Below, in pieces: positions 20,757-30,629 of a stretch of DNA of 64,000 nt. A program made the translations under genes and the position numbers. The stretch's first letter is position 1, and each line of letters starts with the position of its first letter. Under the pieces are notes generated by a model. That model worked only from the letters and a program-made list of their open reading frames with translations. It was not told where the DNA came from and did not search any database. Origin of the DNA: Oceanirhabdus sp. W0125-5 (lineage in GTDB: Bacteria > Bacillota > Clostridia > Clostridiales > Clostridiaceae); NCBI RefSeq assembly GCF_027938815.1, contig NZ_CP115913.1, forward strand, positions 430,001 to 494,000, given 5' to 3'.

Positions 20757-20948
20757 ATGAAAGAGTATGGACTTGGTGATATAGTAGAAATGAAAAAAGG
20801 CCATCCATGTGGAGCAAATAGTTGGAAGATAATTAGACTAGGAGCAGACATAAAAATTAAGTGTACAGAATGTAATAGAATAGTTATGATACCAAAGATA
20901 AAGTTTGATAAAGGCATTAAGAAAATATTACTAAAAGCAGAAGAATAG
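20757..20948 (+). CDS. DUF951 family protein
   Basis: A 63-residue protein, MKEYGLGDIVEMKKGHPCGANSWKIIRLGADIKIKCTECNRIVMIPKIKFDKGIKKIL. The conserved KKGHPCG and CTECNR motifs give three cysteines and a histidine, suggesting a small metal or nucleic-acid-binding fold of the DUF951 type. It almost always precedes rpsF in Firmicutes. ATG 20757 has TGGAGTG upstream; a GTG at 20748 is inside that site. Function unknown. Confidence 0.9.
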   Translation: MKEYGLGDIVEMKKGHPCGANSWKIIRLGADIKIKCTECNRIVMIPKIKFDKGIKKILLKAEE

Positions 20949-20967
20949 GAATTATCAAAAAATCACT

Positions 20968-20996
20968 TGCTTTTTTTGATGAAAAATGTTATTCTT
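20968..20996 (+). promoter_or_regulatory. Promoter of the rpsF-ssb-rpsR operon
   Basis: TTGCTT (20968-20973), 17 bp, TATTCT (20991-20996), pointing into the S6 leader. It sits directly after the DUF951 gene. The -10 has one mismatch and the -35 two. Confidence 0.6.
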
Positions 20997-21008
20997 TTAA
21001 GGTGATTT

Positions 21009-21055
21009 TCCCTGCTGTAATAAATATTAAATTACAGCCGTTAGTCCGAGGGGAG
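21009..21055 (+). ncRNA. Candidate S6:S18-binding leader of rpsF
   Basis: Two stems separated by a 3' bulge. P1: TTCCCT (21009-21014) with AGGGGA (21050-21055); P2: CTGTAAT (21016-21022) with ATTACAG (21032-21038). The bulge starts with CCG (21039-21041), the trinucleotide known in the S6:S18 autoregulatory motif, where it mimics the 16S rRNA site. P1 pairs with the ribosome binding region GGGGAGGAGG, so binding could switch off translation of rpsF, ssb and rpsR. Confidence 0.75.
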
Positions 21056-21068
21056 GAGGTGAATAGAA

Positions 21069-21356
21069 ATGAGATCTTATGAAACTATTTTCGTGCTAAG
21101 ACCTACTTTAGATGAAGAAGCTATAAATGCTAATATCGAAAAGTTCAAAGGCATCATTGAAAAGAATGGTGGAGAAATCGTTGAAGTTGACACTTGGGGT
21201 AGAAGAAAGTTAGCTTACCCAATTAAAAAGGTGAACGAAGGTTTTTATACTTTAGTAAACTTCAAAGCAGATTCAGAATTACCTAAAGAGTTAGCTAGAA
21301 ATTTCAGAATTTCTGACAGCGTTATAAGACACATTATCGTTAAACACGAGAACTAA
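21069..21356 (+). CDS. rpsF: 30S ribosomal protein S6
   Basis: Small-subunit protein of 95 aa starting MRSYETIFVLRPTLDEEAINANIEKFKGII and containing WGRRKLAYPIKKVNEGFYTLVNFKAD and RISDSVIRHIIVKHEN, the S6 fold that pairs with S18 in the ribosome platform. A very strong GGGGAGGAGGTGAAT ribosome binding site overlaps the leader structure. It is the first gene of the rpsF-ssb-rpsR operon; ssb follows after 13 bp. Confidence 0.99.
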   Translation: MRSYETIFVLRPTLDEEAINANIEKFKGIIEKNGGEIVEVDTWGRRKLAYPIKKVNEGFYTLVNFKADSELPKELARNFRISDSVIRHIIVKHEN

Positions 21357-21369
21357 GGTGGTGTAAGCT

Positions 21370-21834
21370 GTGAACAAGGTTGTTTTAATTGGTAGATTAA
21401 CAAAAGATCCTGAATTAAAATTTACCCCTGGAAACGGAACTGCTGTAGCAACATTTAGTATTGCTGTAGATAGAAGGTTCAAAAGTGAGGGGCAACCTAC
21501 TGCTGATTTTATCCCAATAGTTGTTTGGGGTAAACAAGCAGAAAATACTGCTAACTATATGAGTAAAGGTAGACTTATTGGCATTAGTGGTAGAATTCAA
21601 ACTAGAAGCTATGAAGCTAAGGATGGAACTAGAAGATATGTTACTGAAATAGTAGCTGAAGAAGTTCAATTCTTAGGAGGAAAGCAATCATTTGAAGGTA
21701 ACAATGAATTTGGAGGTAACAATGACTTTGGAGGAGGATTTGGTGGAGGTAATAACAATCAACCATCCTTTAAAAAAGAACCTGATTATGGGAACGATGT
21801 TACTCCAGTTGATGATGATGATATTCCGTTTTAG
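21370..21834 (+). CDS. ssb: Single-stranded DNA-binding protein SSB
   Basis: Coats single-stranded DNA at replication forks. The 154 residues start [35 protein letters not shown], the OB fold, continue with [23 protein letters not shown], then a Gly/Asn/Phe-rich flexible linker (about 112-140), and end in the acidic partner-binding tip [12 protein letters not shown]. The start is GTG 21370 after AAGGTGGTGTAAGCT. It lies between rpsF and rpsR as usual. Confidence 0.99.
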   Translation: MNKVVLIGRLTKDPELKFTPGNGTAVATFSIAVDRRFKSEGQPTADFIPIVVWGKQAENTANYMSKGRLIGISGRIQTRSYEAKDGTRRYVTEIVAEEVQFLGGKQSFEGNNEFGGNNDFGGGFGGGNNNQPSFKKEPDYGNDVTPVDDDDIPF

Positions 21835-21859
21835 TTTCTCATAAAGGAGGGAAGTAGGA

Positions 21860-22087
21860 ATGGCATTTAGAAAAGGTAGAAGAAAGAAAAAAGTTTGTGG
21901 ATTCTGCATGGATAAAGTTGTAGCTATTGATTATAAAGATGTTAACGTCTTAAAGAAGTATATAACTGAAAGAGGAAAAATTCTTCCAAGAAGAATCTCT
22001 GGTAACTGCGCTAAACACCAAAGAATGCTTACTTTAGCAATAAAGAGAGCTAGAAACATAGCATTATTACCATTTACTATGGAATAA
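21860..22087 (+). CDS. rpsR: 30S ribosomal protein S18
   Basis: Small-subunit protein of 75 aa, basic N terminus [18 protein letters not shown] then [50 protein letters not shown], the highly conserved S18 core. It contains a CxxC pair (VCGFC) plus the Cys and His of NCAKH, matching the zinc-binding C+ form of S18. RBS AAGGAGGGAAGT. Last gene of the operon, closed by a terminator. Confidence 0.98.
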   Translation: MAFRKGRRKKKVCGFCMDKVVAIDYKDVNVLKKYITERGKILPRRISGNCAKHQRMLTLAIKRARNIALLPFTME

Positions 22088-22093
22088 TATACT

Positions 22094-22120
22094 GCAGCTT
22101 CATACGAGGCTGCTTTTTTA
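22094..22120 (+). terminator. Terminator after rpsR
   Basis: Stem GCAGCTTC (22094-22101) with GAGGCTGC (22106-22113), four-base loop, followed by TTTTTTA. A clear Rho-independent terminator of the rpsF-ssb-rpsR operon. Confidence 0.93.
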
Positions 22121-22226
22121 ATACCCTAAAGGACAAAAGGTAAATTTTGATAAATAGATTTACACTGCTTGCATAATCCTATAAAAAAAACTAAAATATA
22201 CTTATAGGTGAAAAGGGGTTGGGGTT

Positions 22227-22541
22227 ATGAGAAAAGAAGATTTAAATATAATGGCAAGTATTAGCCTAATTGAGAACCTTAAGGCTGATTTGATATCTAT
22301 TATTGGCGATTTGTTTAAATTACTGGCAAAAGGAAGTAATATAGCACAGAATTCTATTTTAGAATGTATTTCTGGAGCAGTAATTGTATTGTATCTTTTA
22401 GCAAACAGACTAGGATACAGTCCATATAATGTTGATGAATGCGTTAAAAGCAAGTTGAAGGATGGCATCATGGAACAAGACACAATTGAAAAAGATGGAA
22501 AAGATCTTAGTAAACTTCTAAAACATTTTGAAGAGAAATAG
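22227..22541 (+). CDS. MazG-like family protein
   Basis: A 104-residue all-helical protein beginning MRKEDLNIMASISLIENLKADLISIIGDLFKLLAKGSN, continuing with LECISGAVIVLYLLANRLGYSPYNVDECVKSKL. The pattern matches MazG-like proteins seen before gdpP in clostridia; MazG proteins hydrolyse nucleoside triphosphates, but the acidic metal-binding set is incomplete here, so activity is doubtful. GGTGAAAAGGGG precedes the ATG. Confidence 0.72.
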   Translation: MRKEDLNIMASISLIENLKADLISIIGDLFKLLAKGSNIAQNSILECISGAVIVLYLLANRLGYSPYNVDECVKSKLKDGIMEQDTIEKDGKDLSKLLKHFEEK

Positions 22542-22585
22542 ATTAAAACATCTATGAAAGATTTAAGGAGGATATGGTCTTTTTT

Positions 22586-24577
22586 ATGGAGAAACGATAT
22601 AATTATTTAATACCAAATATTAATATTTATATGATAATAATACTTATATTAACCATTCAATTATATATATACAATCACTATAGTTCTTTTTTTATGATGA
22701 TTATAGTTAATATAATATTATTTGCTTATAATATTATACTTAAAAGAAAGAAAAAAGTTCAATGGAAAGAATATGTTGAAAATTTATCTAATAAATTAGA
22801 TGAAGCTGGCAATAATTTATTAATGGAGTCACCTATCCCACTAACGATTCTAAGTAACAAAGGTAATATAATTTGGTATAATCAGAAATTTTCGTCAATT
22901 TTTAAAGGTAAAGAGATTTTGGGTAGTAATATTGATGATGTAAGTAAAAATTTAAATATTAAACATATTATTGAAGGAAGCAAGGAAAATTTTAAATATG
23001 TTAAGATTGAGGAAAAGTATTTTGACATTTATGGAAGCGTAATTGAACTTGATAATAATAATAAAGATAATGATAAAATAATTTTATTGTATTATTTTGA
23101 TGTAAGTGATAAGTATCATTTAAGAAAAGAAAGAGAAGACAATAGAGAATCTATTATCTTAATAGAAGTAGATAATTTTACAGATGCTCTTAAGAGTACA
23201 GATGAGTTTTATGCACCTTTATTGGCTGCTGAAATTGAAAGACAAATATTTAGTTATGCACAAGCTATGAACTCTATGATAAAGAAATATAATGAGAGTA
23301 AATATATTTTATCAGTTCAAGATATGCATATAAAAGAAGCTATGCAAAATAAATTTGATATTCTAGACACTGTAAGAGAAATAAATTTTGGAAATAAATT
23401 GACAGTAACATTAAGTATAGGTGTTGGAAGAGGTGGTAATACCCCTCAAGAAAATTTAGAGTATGCACAAGTTGCTAAAGATTTAGCTCTTGGTAGAGGT
23501 GGAGATCAAGCGGTTGTAAAGCATAAGGATAAACTATCATTTTATGGTGGAAAAACTAAAGAAGTTGAAAAGAAGACTAAGGTTAGGGCTAGAGTGATCG
23601 CTCATGCTTTAGTTAATTTGATAGATGAGAGTAATAGAATATATATAATGGGTCATAAAAATCCTGATGCAGATTGTTTAGGAGCATCAATTGGGTTAAG
23701 TGCTGCTATTAGAAATTTAAACAAAGAATGCTACATCGTTTTAGATGAAAATACAAATAGTATAAACAAGATTATGGAAGAAATATACAAAGATGATCAA
23801 ATTTATGAGTCATTTATAGACAGTACTACTGCAATACATAATATTGATGATAATAGTCTTTTAGTAATTGTAGATGTACAAAATACTAACCATATTTTAA
23901 GTATGGATGTATGTAATAAATTTGAGAAGAAAGTTGTAATTGATCATCATAGAAGAGGCGCAGATTATGTTAAAGATACTATTTTAAGTTACGTAGAAAC
24001 ATATGCATCCTCTACTTGTGAAATGGTTGCTGAGGTTATTCAATATATGGTTGATAGACCAAAAATCAAAAAAGTAGAAGCTATCGCCATGTTAGCAGGT
24101 ATATGTATAGACACTAAAAACTTCTATTTTAAAACAGGGGTAAGAACATTTGAAGCTGCTGCATTTTTAAGAAAAATGGGAGCGGATACAATAGAAGTTA
24201 AGAAGCTATTTGCAGAGGATTTAGATGAGTTTTCTGAAAGAGCAGAAATAATAAAATCAGCTGAAATTATCAATGATATAGCCATTGCTTTATGTCCTGA
24301 GAAGATAAATAATAATGTTATAGTTGCAAAAGTTGCAGATGAACTATTAAATATTGCAGATATTGAAGCTTCTTTTGTGCTTGCCAAAATTGGTGAGGAT
24401 GTTATTATCAGTGGAAGATCTTTAGGGGATATAAATGTTCAGATTATTTTAGAGAATTTTAATGGTGGAGGTCATTTAACTATGGCTGGTGCAAAAGTTA
24501 AAAATTCTTCTATTGGAGAAGTATATACACAACTAAAAAAGATATTAGACGACTATGTTAAGGAAGGTGAAGAATAA
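22586..24577 (+). CDS. gdpP: c-di-AMP phosphodiesterase GdpP (PAS, degenerate GGDEF, DHH-DHHA1)
   Basis: Membrane-bound enzyme that breaks down cyclic di-AMP. Two membrane segments lie in residues 10-60, then a PAS-like domain ([20 protein letters not shown]), a degenerate GGDEF domain ([39 protein letters not shown]), the DHH domain with [13 protein letters not shown] near 350, VDVQNTN and VVIDHHRRG, and DHHA1 with [13 protein letters not shown] near the end. The start is uncertain: AAGGAGG is 2 bases from ATG 22574 and 14 bases from ATG 22586; I favour the latter, which begins [12 protein letters not shown]. Its stop overlaps rplI by one base. Confidence 0.95.
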   Translation: MEKRYNYLIPNINIYMIIILILTIQLYIYNHYSSFFMMIIVNIILFAYNIILKRKKKVQWKEYVENLSNKLDEAGNNLLMESPIPLTILSNKGNIIWYNQKFSSIFKGKEILGSNIDDVSKNLNIKHIIEGSKENFKYVKIEEKYFDIYGSVIELDNNNKDNDKIILLYYFDVSDKYHLRKEREDNRESIILIEVDNFTDALKSTDEFYAPLLAAEIERQIFSYAQAMNSMIKKYNESKYILSVQDMHIKEAMQNKFDILDTVREINFGNKLTVTLSIGVGRGGNTPQENLEYAQVAKDLALGRGGDQAVVKHKDKLSFYGGKTKEVEKKTKVRARVIAHALVNLIDESNRIYIMGHKNPDADCLGASIGLSAAIRNLNKECYIVLDENTNSINKIMEEIYKDDQIYESFIDSTTAIHNIDDNSLLVIVDVQNTNHILSMDVCNKFEKKVVIDHHRRGADYVKDTILSYVETYASSTCEMVAEVIQYMVDRPKIKKVEAIAMLAGICIDTKNFYFKTGVRTFEAAAFLRKMGADTIEVKKLFAEDLDEFSERAEIIKSAEIINDIAIALCPEKINNNVIVAKVADELLNIADIEASFVLAKIGEDVIISGRSLGDINVQIILENFNGGGHLTMAGAKVKNSSIGEVYTQLKKILDDYVKEGEE

Positions 24578-25020
24578 TGAAAGTTATTTTATTAAAGGAT
24601 GTTAAAGGTAAAGGAAAAAAGGGAGACGTAGTAAATGTTTCTGATGGATATGCAAGAAACTTCTTATTTGCTAAAGATTTAGCCAAAGAAGCTACACCAG
24701 GAAATATTAGCATGCTAAATAATCAAAAAGAAAAAGAAAGAAAGCAAAAACAAGCAGAAGTTGAAGCAGCTCAAGCTAAAGCAGCTGAGTTAAGAGGAAA
24801 AGAAATAAAAATTGTAGCAAAAGCAGGAGAAAATGGAAAGTTATTCGGAGCAATAACTAGCAAAGATATAGTATCAGAACTTAAAAAGAAATTTGGGTTA
24901 GAGGTTGATAAAAAGAAAATAGGTATGGATACAATTAAAACAGCTGGTGCTTATGATATTGAAATAAAGATTTATCCTAATATATCAGCTAAAATGCAGG
25001 TTATTGTTGAATCCGTATAA
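24577..25020 (+). CDS. rplI: 50S ribosomal protein L9
   Basis: Large-subunit protein of 147 aa, [40 protein letters not shown], followed by a long charged helix ([25 protein letters not shown]) and a C-terminal domain with [14 protein letters not shown]. This two-domain dumbbell is typical of L9. It overlaps the gdpP stop by one base (TAATG), so translation is coupled, and lonC follows. Confidence 0.99.
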   Translation: MKVILLKDVKGKGKKGDVVNVSDGYARNFLFAKDLAKEATPGNISMLNNQKEKERKQKQAEVEAAQAKAAELRGKEIKIVAKAGENGKLFGAITSKDIVSELKKKFGLEVDKKKIGMDTIKTAGAYDIEIKIYPNISAKMQVIVESV

Positions 25021-25066
25021 TATTGTGAAGGGAGGAACACTCTAATAGCCGTTGGAGTGGTACATT

Positions 25067-26968
25067 TTGAGCGAGATAAAAAAAGATGGATTAGATCAGA
25101 AAATAATAAGTGAACAGTATTCAGTAGATATTGAATTAGAGGTTCTTCACGAACTAATGAAAAGAGTTGTTCCAGCAGGCACAATAGAAGCTAGACTTGT
25201 GAAGTTTAAGCTAAAGAAATTTATGGATAGTAGTAATCCTAATGAGAAGATTTATGCTATAAATAAGGTAATTACAGATGGAAAAGATATTAATATGATA
25301 CCATCTGATAATGAACTTGAAGGTGCAATTAAAAAAACTCACGAAATTATGGTAGATAAAATTGCTCAGAGGTATGTACAAAATCAAATTGAAACTGAAG
25401 TAGAGCAGGCTTTAATGGAAAAGCAAGAGCAGTATATTGATGATATGAGGGTAAGTATTATCAATAAGAAAAGAGGTCGTGAGAACAGTAAAACTAAGAA
25501 TAAATTAGAACAATTAGAGAAGTTAGACACTAGAGAGCTGATAAGAAATATACAGGGGAAATTGAGACCTAATAAATTTGATGAAATTATTGGGCAAGAA
25601 AGAGCGATGAAAGCAATTTTATCAAAGCTAGCATCTCCGTTTCCTCAACATATTATTTTATATGGACCTCCAGGGGTAGGGAAGACAACTGCTGCCAGAT
25701 TAGCTTTACAGGAATCAAAAAAATTAAGGTATACTCCATTTAATAATGAATCAAAATTTATTGAAGTGGATGGAACTACTTTAAGATGGGATCCAAGAGA
25801 AATAACAAATCCTCTATTAGGTTCTGTTCATGATCCTATTTATCAAGGAAGTAAAAGAGATTTATCTGATGTAGGGGTTCCTGAACCAAAGCCAGGGTTA
25901 GTTACAGAGGCTCATGGAGGAGTATTGTTTATTGATGAAATAGGTGAGTTAGATACTATACTACAAAATAAGCTTCTAAAAGTATTAGAAGATAAAAGAG
26001 TAGAATTTTCATCATCATACTATGATCCAGATGATGAGAACACACCTAAATATATTAAGTATCTTTTTGATAAAGGAGCACCAGCAGATTTTGTTTTAAT
26101 AGGAGCGACAACAAGAGAACCGTCAGAAATAAATCCAGCATTAAGATCAAGATGTACAGAGGTGTTTTTTGAACCACTATTAGGTGAGCATATAGAAGTA
26201 ATAGTAAAAGAAGCGGCAAAAAAGATAAATATTAAATTAGGTGAAGGTGTTGCAGAAACAATAAGTCAATATACAATTGAGGGAAGAAAAGCAATAAATA
26301 TTCTTAGTGATGTATATGGATATATGATATATAAGAAGGGGCTTTCACCACATGAAGAAATAGAAATTGAAAAGAATGACTTAATGGAAGTAATCTCAAT
26401 TTCTAGACTAACATCAATGAATAAAGTAGATAACACTGATAAGACTGAAATTGGAAAAATATATGGTCTTGGTGTTTCTGGATTCTTAGGTTCAACTATA
26501 GAAATAGAAGCAGCTGCATTTAAAGCAAAAACAAAAGGAAAAGGTAAGATAAGATTTAATGATACTGCAGGAAGTATGACTAAGGATTCAGTATTTAATG
26601 CTGCTACAGTAATTAAATCAGTTGCAGGGGTAGACATTCATGATTATGATATACATGTAAATGTAATAGGTGGAGGAAAAATCGATGGACCTTCAGCAGG
26701 AGCAGCAATTACATTATGTGTTTTAAGTGCTATTCAAAACAAACCTATAAGACAAGATATAGCCATTACAGGTGAAATATCTTTAAGAGGTAAGATTAGA
26801 CCTGTAGGGGGAATATTTGAAAAAATTTATGGAGCTAAGAGAAAAGGTATTAATAAAGTATTTATACCTATGGAAAATAAGAATTCTGTTCCAGTAGAAT
26901 TGGAAGGAATTGAAGTTAGAATTGTTGACCATATTGATGATATAATAGAGGAAGCGTTTGTTGATTAA
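25067..26968 (+). CDS. lonC: ATP-dependent protease LonC (LonB/Lon-like)
   Basis: Lon-family protease of clostridia, 633 aa. After a helical N-terminal region, Walker A is ILYGPPGVGKTTAARLA and Walker B GVLFIDEIGELD, with RSRCTEVFFEP as the AAA arginine region; the C-terminal S16 domain has the catalytic Ser in KIDGPSAGAAI and Lys in IFEKIYGAKRKG. There is no membrane segment, unlike LonB. The start is taken as TTG 25067 since GGAGTGG lies 6 bases upstream; TTG 25052 in the same frame is the alternative. It lies between rplI and dnaB, the usual clostridial position. Confidence 0.94.
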   Translation: MSEIKKDGLDQKIISEQYSVDIELEVLHELMKRVVPAGTIEARLVKFKLKKFMDSSNPNEKIYAINKVITDGKDINMIPSDNELEGAIKKTHEIMVDKIAQRYVQNQIETEVEQALMEKQEQYIDDMRVSIINKKRGRENSKTKNKLEQLEKLDTRELIRNIQGKLRPNKFDEIIGQERAMKAILSKLASPFPQHIILYGPPGVGKTTAARLALQESKKLRYTPFNNESKFIEVDGTTLRWDPREITNPLLGSVHDPIYQGSKRDLSDVGVPEPKPGLVTEAHGGVLFIDEIGELDTILQNKLLKVLEDKRVEFSSSYYDPDDENTPKYIKYLFDKGAPADFVLIGATTREPSEINPALRSRCTEVFFEPLLGEHIEVIVKEAAKKINIKLGEGVAETISQYTIEGRKAINILSDVYGYMIYKKGLSPHEEIEIEKNDLMEVISISRLTSMNKVDNTDKTEIGKIYGLGVSGFLGSTIEIEAAAFKAKTKGKGKIRFNDTAGSMTKDSVFNAATVIKSVAGVDIHDYDIHVNVIGGGKIDGPSAGAAITLCVLSAIQNKPIRQDIAITGEISLRGKIRPVGGIFEKIYGAKRKGINKVFIPMENKNSVPVELEGIEVRIVDHIDDIIEEAFVD

Positions 26969-27044
26969 CAGACAAAAAAATACATTAAGTAGAATATATG
27001 ATTTAGATATGTTCTATTATAGTAAAGTAAAAGGAGAGTAGTGT

Positions 27045-28382
27045 ATGGAAAATACCTTAAAGAGTTTACCGTATAATATTGATGCAGAGCAATCAGTTAT
27101 AGGGTCAATGCTTAAGGATAATGATACTATTCCACAGGTTTTAGAAGCCCTTAGTGATGAGGACTTCTATAAAGAAAGCCATAAGATTCTTTTTAGAGCA
27201 ATATCTGAAATAATTTCCCAAGGTAATGAACATGTTGATATGATAACTCTTGTTGAAAAACTTAAGTCAGAAGATCAATTAGAAGGGGTAGGTGGAATAA
27301 GTCATATTACTGAGATTGAATCTTCCACACTGCTTACATCAAATTTAGCATCACATATTAAAATAATAAGTGATAAATCAACATTAAGAAAATTAATAAG
27401 GGCATCAAATGAGATAATCGAAAAAAGTTATAGTAATCAGAATGATGTAGAAGGTGTTCTTGATTTAGCAGGACAGAAAATCTTTAATATTGCTGAGAAG
27501 AGCTCAAAAAATGATTTTGAGCATATAAATACAGTTCTTGCTCGTGGATTAGATGAAATTGAGAGAATATACCAGAATGAAGGTGTTGTATCTGGTATAC
27601 CATCAGGATTTCCAGATTTAGATGATATGACTTCTGGTTTTAAGCCAGGTGAAATGATACTGGTTGCTGCAAGACCATCTATGGGAAAGACAACATTTGT
27701 ACTTAATATCACAGAGCACGCAGCTCTTAGAGAAGGAAAAAACATTGCTGTTTTTTCACTGGAGATGCCTAGAGAACAATTAGCATATAAGTTACTTTGT
27801 TCAGAGGCTAATGTTGACATGCTAAAATTAAGAACTGGAGCTTTAGATGACAGGGATTGGGAGAATATAGCTAAAGCTACCGGTCCGCTATCACGAGCTA
27901 AGATATTTATTGATGATACTGCTGGAGTCTCAGTAATGGAAATGAGATCAAAGTGTAGAAAATTAAATAAGGAACATGGCATTGATATGGTTGTAATAGA
28001 CTATTTGCAGCTGATGTCAGGATCAGCAAATAGTGAGAGCCGTCAGCAAGAGGTTTCTGAAATATCAAGATCAATTAAAGCCTTAGCTAAGGAAATAGAG
28101 TGTCCTGTAATTGCACTTTCTCAGTTATCTCGTGCACCTGAACAAAGAGCAGATCATAGACCCATGCTTTCTGATTTAAGAGAATCTGGATCAATAGAGC
28201 AGGATGCCGATTTAGCTATGTTCTTATATAGAGATGAGTATTACGATAAAGATACTGAAGATAAAAATATTGGTGAAGTTATAATTGCAAAACAGAGAAA
28301 TGGTCCTGTTGGAACAGTAAAATTAGCTTGGCTGGGGCAATACAGTAAATTTGCTCCACTTGAAGTTATTCATCAAGAATAA
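27045..28382 (+). CDS. dnaB: Replicative DNA helicase DnaB
   Basis: Hexameric helicase of the replication fork. The 445 residues have the N-terminal DnaG-binding domain (LPYNIDAEQSVIGSMLKDND), then the RecA-like motor with Walker A ARPSMGKTTFVLNITEHA near 208, the Walker B region MVVIDYLQLMSG near 313, and the SLEMPREQL and RESGSIEQDADL motifs. A loader of the DnaC/DnaI type and a DnaD-like protein are encoded at 42-44 kb. RBS AAAGGAGAG precedes the ATG. A terminator follows. Confidence 0.99.
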   Translation: MENTLKSLPYNIDAEQSVIGSMLKDNDTIPQVLEALSDEDFYKESHKILFRAISEIISQGNEHVDMITLVEKLKSEDQLEGVGGISHITEIESSTLLTSNLASHIKIISDKSTLRKLIRASNEIIEKSYSNQNDVEGVLDLAGQKIFNIAEKSSKNDFEHINTVLARGLDEIERIYQNEGVVSGIPSGFPDLDDMTSGFKPGEMILVAARPSMGKTTFVLNITEHAALREGKNIAVFSLEMPREQLAYKLLCSEANVDMLKLRTGALDDRDWENIAKATGPLSRAKIFIDDTAGVSVMEMRSKCRKLNKEHGIDMVVIDYLQLMSGSANSESRQQEVSEISRSIKALAKEIECPVIALSQLSRAPEQRADHRPMLSDLRESGSIEQDADLAMFLYRDEYYDKDTEDKNIGEVIIAKQRNGPVGTVKLAWLGQYSKFAPLEVIHQE

Positions 28383-28413
28383 TTTTGTAAATGTAATTTA
28401 AATTGTTATATAA

Positions 28414-28446
28414 TAGAAATATACTAAATGTATATTTCTATTTTTA
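28414..28446 (+). terminator. Terminator after dnaB
   Basis: Perfect 11 bp stem TAGAAATATAC (28414-28424) with GTATATTTCTA (28430-28440), five-base loop, then TTTTTATTT. Ends the long gdpP-rplI-lonC-dnaB stretch. Confidence 0.85.
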
Positions 28447-28484
28447 TTTGTTTAGATATATGAGGCTTTAATGGAGGTAAGCTA

Positions 28485-29171
28485 ATGAATGAAAAAGTAT
28501 TAGTTGTAGAAGACGAAAGTGATATTAGAGAATTATTAGAGATACATCTTCTTAATGAAGGATATGAAGTATTTACAGCTAAGGATGGAGAAGAGGCTCT
28601 TAAAATATTCAACATAGAGAAAATTGATATTGCATTACTTGATGTTATGATGCCAAAAGTTAATGGGTTTAAAGTTATTAAACATATAAGAGAAGTAAGC
28701 AATATTCCAATAATATTTATTACAGCAAGAGTGGAAGATGAGGATAAGATTTTGGGGCTTGGATTAGGGGCAGATGATTATATAAGTAAACCTTTTAGTC
28801 CTAGTGAAGTGATAGCAAGAGTTCAAGCACATCTAAGAAGATACCTTGCATATTCAAATAAGATTAAAGAAGAACTTATTTGTGGAAATTTAACTATAGA
28901 CAAGAAGAGCTGTGAAGTAAAAAAGGACGGAGAAGTAATCCAATTAAATGCTAAAGAATATAAGTTGCTACTATTATTTATGGAAAATATGGGAAGAGTA
29001 TTTACTAAAAAACAATTATATGAGAATGTTTGGGAAGATGACTATTATGGTGATTCAAATACAATTATGGTACATATAAGTCACTTGAGAGATAAAATTG
29101 AGGTTAATCCAAAAAATCCATCATATCTTAAGACGGTAAGAGGAATTGGATATAAAATGGAGAAAAAATAA
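28485..29171 (+). CDS. OmpR/PhoB family response regulator
   Basis: A 228-residue two-component regulator. The receiver domain has the acidic pair VEDESD, the phospho-acceptor Asp in IALLDVMMPKVNGF near residue 52, Thr in IFITAR and Lys in YISKPFS; the C-terminal winged helix (NLTIDKKSCEVKKDGEVIQLNAKEYKLLLLFMENMGRVFTKKQL) binds DNA. The following kinase overlaps it by one base, so the pair is a unit. No operator or signal can be read from the sequence. Confidence 0.95.
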   Translation: MNEKVLVVEDESDIRELLEIHLLNEGYEVFTAKDGEEALKIFNIEKIDIALLDVMMPKVNGFKVIKHIREVSNIPIIFITARVEDEDKILGLGLGADDYISKPFSPSEVIARVQAHLRRYLAYSNKIKEELICGNLTIDKKSCEVKKDGEVIQLNAKEYKLLLLFMENMGRVFTKKQLYENVWEDDYYGDSNTIMVHISHLRDKIEVNPKNPSYLKTVRGIGYKMEKK

Positions 29172-30583
29172 TGAAGATGAATAACAAAAAAGTTAAATTA
29201 TCAAATAAATTATTAGTAAATTATGTAATCATAATAATTCTATTGATTCTTTTTTCTGTTACTATCTTTTTTGGATATATAATTTTTAAATTCTTTAATG
29301 AATCTCCAATGATTATATTGGATGATAATGAATATGAAATTGTATTAAAGGGGAATGAGGATATAAATAAGATAATTGAATATGGAGGCTTTTATGAAAT
29401 CATAGACGATAATCTTACAATAATATATGAAGAAAATAGTAGCTTAAAGGATGGGTACGAGTATACACTAGTTGAATTTTTAAAAATAATAGTTAGTGGA
29501 AAGAGAAAAAATTATAATACTACTATAAAATTTGATTTAGAAACTGATAATATGGTTATTATTGGATTACCTGATGATATTCAAAATATTGGATTGACTG
29601 ATGGGGACTTAAATGAGGCGAAATTAAGAAACTTAAAGCAGAAGGTTGGAGTATTTGTAATAGGGTTATTTATTATGGTATCAGTATTATTATATTCTAA
29701 AATAACATCAAGAACATTTGTAAAGCCCTTAACAGATTTGCTAAAAAGCATAGATAAAATGAAAGAAGGGGATTATTCAGTAAGGACTGAAATAAAAGAT
29801 TCAATTCAAGAAATTGTAGAAGTAAAAAAAGCATTTAATCATATGGCAGAAAAGATTCAAGATGAAAGTGAACTTAAAAATAAATCAGAACAAGTTAGAA
29901 AACAAATGATATTAGATATATCCCATGATTTAAAAAATCCTTTAACAAGTATACAAGGTTATTCAGAATTCTTAATAAAAAACGATAATGTGAGTAATGA
30001 AAAGAGATTAGAAATGCTTAATATAATAAATAGAAATTCTGTAAGAGCAAATAATCTGATCAAAGAACTATTTGAGTACTCAAAACTACAAAGTGAAGAG
30101 TATAAAATTAAATTTGAAATGAATGATATTTGTGAATTTCTAAGAGAACTTATTGCAATTTTCATTCCTCAATTCGAAGAAAAACAATTTGAATATGATT
30201 TTTCAATTCCAGATAGAGAAATATTGGTATCATTTGACAAGAAACAATTAGATAGAGCTATAAGTAATATTATAAATAATGCTATAAAATATAATAATAT
30301 AGGAACAAAATTACTTATTTATCTTGTGGATAGTGAGAATGATATTATAATTATAATTAAAGATAATGGTAAAGGAATTCCAAAGGAAATGAAGAGTGAA
30401 ATATTTAAGCCGTTTATTAGAGGAGATGAATCACGTAATTCTAAGACTGGTGGTACGGGATTAGGGTTAGCAATTGCGGAAAATATTATTGAAAGACATA
30501 AGGGAATTATTACATTAAACGATACAGATACTGGATGTGAATTTGAGATAAAAATACCTAGAAAATATAAAAATAATAAATGA
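29171..30583 (+). CDS. Sensor histidine kinase
   Basis: A 470-residue membrane kinase. TM1 is about residues 16-38, an extracytoplasmic domain runs to about 158, TM2 about 160-178, then a HAMP linker (TSRTFVKPLTDLLKSIDKMKEGDYSVRTEI), a HisKA box MILDISHDLKNPLTSIQGYSEFL with the phospho-His, and HATPase motifs NIINNAIKYNN, DNGKGIP and GGTGLGLAIAENI. Start ATG overlaps the regulator stop by one base. An anchored extracytoplasmic protein of unknown function is encoded next and may belong to the same pathway. Confidence 0.95.
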   Translation: MKMNNKKVKLSNKLLVNYVIIIILLILFSVTIFFGYIIFKFFNESPMIILDDNEYEIVLKGNEDINKIIEYGGFYEIIDDNLTIIYEENSSLKDGYEYTLVEFLKIIVSGKRKNYNTTIKFDLETDNMVIIGLPDDIQNIGLTDGDLNEAKLRNLKQKVGVFVIGLFIMVSVLLYSKITSRTFVKPLTDLLKSIDKMKEGDYSVRTEIKDSIQEIVEVKKAFNHMAEKIQDESELKNKSEQVRKQMILDISHDLKNPLTSIQGYSEFLIKNDNVSNEKRLEMLNIINRNSVRANNLIKELFEYSKLQSEEYKIKFEMNDICEFLRELIAIFIPQFEEKQFEYDFSIPDREILVSFDKKQLDRAISNIINNAIKYNNIGTKLLIYLVDSENDIIIIIKDNGKGIPKEMKSEIFKPFIRGDESRNSKTGGTGLGLAIAENIIERHKGIITLNDTDTGCEFEIKIPRKYKNNK

Positions 30584-30629
30584 TATTAAAAAATATTTTC
30601 TATAAACCTTGTTAATTTGGGAGGATTAT

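Noticed and set aside
20949..21068. AAAATCACTT/AAGGTGATTTT as a terminator before rpsF
   Set aside because: The arms enclose the likely promoter of rpsF and there is no T run after the right arm, so I do not call it a terminator.
27437..27982. 181-codon minus-strand frame opposite dnaB
   Set aside because: Long, but opposite a conserved helicase gene and rich in Ser/Ile/Pro as expected from antisense of AT-rich coding DNA.
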